Made by a program: the position numbers and the translations under genes | NCBI GenBank assembly: GCA_900469615.1 | Contig: UBYA01000007.1 | Coordinates: 62,001-126,000, forward strand | Source: Hyphomicrobiales bacterium | GTDB lineage: Bacteria > Pseudomonadota > Alphaproteobacteria > Rhizobiales > Rhizobiaceae | DNA: 64,000 bases | Reading direction: 5' to 3' | Shown: positions 63,603-64,000 of the stretch, one piece after another | How positions within the stretch are numbered: the first letter of the stretch is position 1 | How the letters are laid out: every line of letters starts with the position of its first letter | The notes under the pieces: generated by a model | Told to the model about the DNA's origin: nothing | The model's database searches: none | Seen by the model: the letters and a program-made list of their open reading frames with translations, nothing else

Positions 63603-64000
63603 GATGTCCAGAAGAACCGCCCCCACTCGCACCGACCATGACCGGGCGAGCCTCTACGACGAAATCACCAACAAGATCATCGGCGAACTGGAAGCCGGGC
63701 GCGTGCCCTGGGTCCAGCCTTGGGGATCAGCATCGGCCAAGGCCCCCCTCGCCATGCCGAGGAACGCTACCACCGGCCGGCAATATTCGGGGATAAATGT
63801 GCTGATCCTCTGGGGCGCCGTGATCCAGTACGGCTTCCCCGGCCAGAGCTGGCTGACCTTTCGCCAGGCCCTGTCGCTTGGCGGCAACGTCCGCAGAGGC
63901 GAGCGCGGCACGACCGTCGTCTATGCCGATCGCTTCACCCCGGAGGACGAAAAGCGCCGCGCCCGCGAGACCGGCGAGGAAGCTTCCGCAATCCCGTTCC
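63603..64000 (+). CDS. ArdC-type antirestriction protein, N-terminal part (runs off window)
   Basis: The frame is open from ATG 63603 to the window end (132 codons). It starts MSRRTAPTRTDHDRASLYDEITNKIIGELEAG and continues VPWVQPWG, then R-N-A-T-T-G-R-Q-Y-S-G-I-N-V-L-I-L-W, G-x-x-W-L-T-F-R-Q-A, and R-R-G-E-R-G-T-T-V-V-Y-A-D. These are the successive signatures of the ArdC single-stranded-DNA-binding N-terminal domain. A metallopeptidase-like domain is expected downstream but not seen. GGAG stands before the start. ArdC proteins protect incoming plasmid DNA. Confidence 0.9.

Larger units (their letters stand above)
39895..64000. mobile_element. Integrated defence-rich island (left end; right end outside window)
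   Basis: From the break in radC to the window end all genes are accessory: tyrosine recombinase, exported nuclease, a five-gene McrBC/helicase/GHKL operon, WYL and HEPN genes, AbiE pair, ArdC-type antirestriction. ArdC is usually a plasmid or ICE gene, which suggests the element is or derives from a conjugative element. No transfer or replication gene is in view. Confidence 0.8.

Noticed and set aside
39895-64000. BREX or DISARM locus
   Set aside because: WYL and SNF2 genes are reminiscent, but there is no PglZ, BrxL, DrmA/B or DNA methyltransferase in view.
39895-64000. Insertion sequences or transposases in the island
   Set aside because: No transposase or terminal inverted repeat was seen; the only recombinase is the tyrosine integrase.

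Overview
The window looks like the chromosome of a Rhizobium/Agrobacterium-type alphaproteobacterium (order Hyphomicrobiales) carrying the left part of an integrated island. Reasons for the placement: the collinear rpsB-tsf-pyrH-frr-uppS-cdsA block, the aapJQMP general amino-acid transporter, an EipB-type envelope protein, a short phasin plus class I PHA synthase, mitochondrial-type complex I accessory subunits (NDUFS4- and NDUFS6-like), and uniformly GC-rich coding sequence. No species is claimed.

Layout, 1-39.9 kb (core chromosome). 20-5250, minus strand: ribosomal protein S2, EF-Ts, UMP kinase, ribosome recycling factor, undecaprenyl-PP synthase and CDP-DAG synthase. 5.6-9.5 kb: EipB, a RidA-like protein, a glycerophosphodiesterase, a COG3146 acyltransferase-like protein and a HIT hydrolase. 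9.6-14.7 kb, minus: ClpA/ClpS, a phasin preceded by PhaR-type motifs, a DUF3126 protein and serine acetyltransferase. 14.8-19.2 kb: enoyl-CoA hydratase-like, alpha/beta hydrolase, CHCC zinc-finger protein, FAD monooxygenase, cystathionine beta-lyase. 19.5-23.9 kb: aap operon with a matching sigma-70 promoter, an aapJ/aapQ intercistronic hairpin and a terminator. 24-29.8 kb: Lrp regulator divergent from a LysE exporter, small proteins, tRNA-Arg, an NDUFS4 homologue, tRNA-Pro, DUF192, a double cold-shock protein, glyoxalase I and a lipoprotein. 29.9-30.4 kb: three tRNA-Glu genes, each with its own promoter. 30.4-39.2 kb: recJ, hom, an AlaC-type aminotransferase, a lipoprotein, phaC, sfsA and map.

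Layout, 39.9-64 kb (island, right end outside the window). radC is cut at its His-Asn-His-Pro metal-binding motif, and non-native sequence with a tyrosine recombinase follows at once. The cargo is dominated by defence-type genes. The centre is one tightly coupled minus-strand operon (59876 down to 41872) in which all four junctions are zero-gap or overlap by 1-8 bases: a RecB/Cas4-like nuclease + RNase H-like + SF1 helicase fusion; an McrB GTPase with an apparent EVE/PUA-like insert; an McrC nuclease; a 2.5-kDa-residue-class giant protein (about 2500 residues) with two GHKL (Hsp90/sacsin-like) ATPase modules; and a SNF2/RapA-type helicase. A WYL-domain regulator translationally coupled to a HEPN (RX4H) protein runs divergently, with repeated TCTGACAT / TGTCA-TGACA elements in the shared promoter. 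Beyond this lie an AbiEi/AbiEii toxin-antitoxin pair and the start of an ArdC-type antirestriction gene.

I infer that the five-gene operon plus its WYL-HEPN control pair is one multi-component, methyltransferase-free (type IV-like) anti-phage or anti-plasmid system. I do not recognise this exact combination as a named system. That is inference from domain content and gene coupling, not a demonstrated function.
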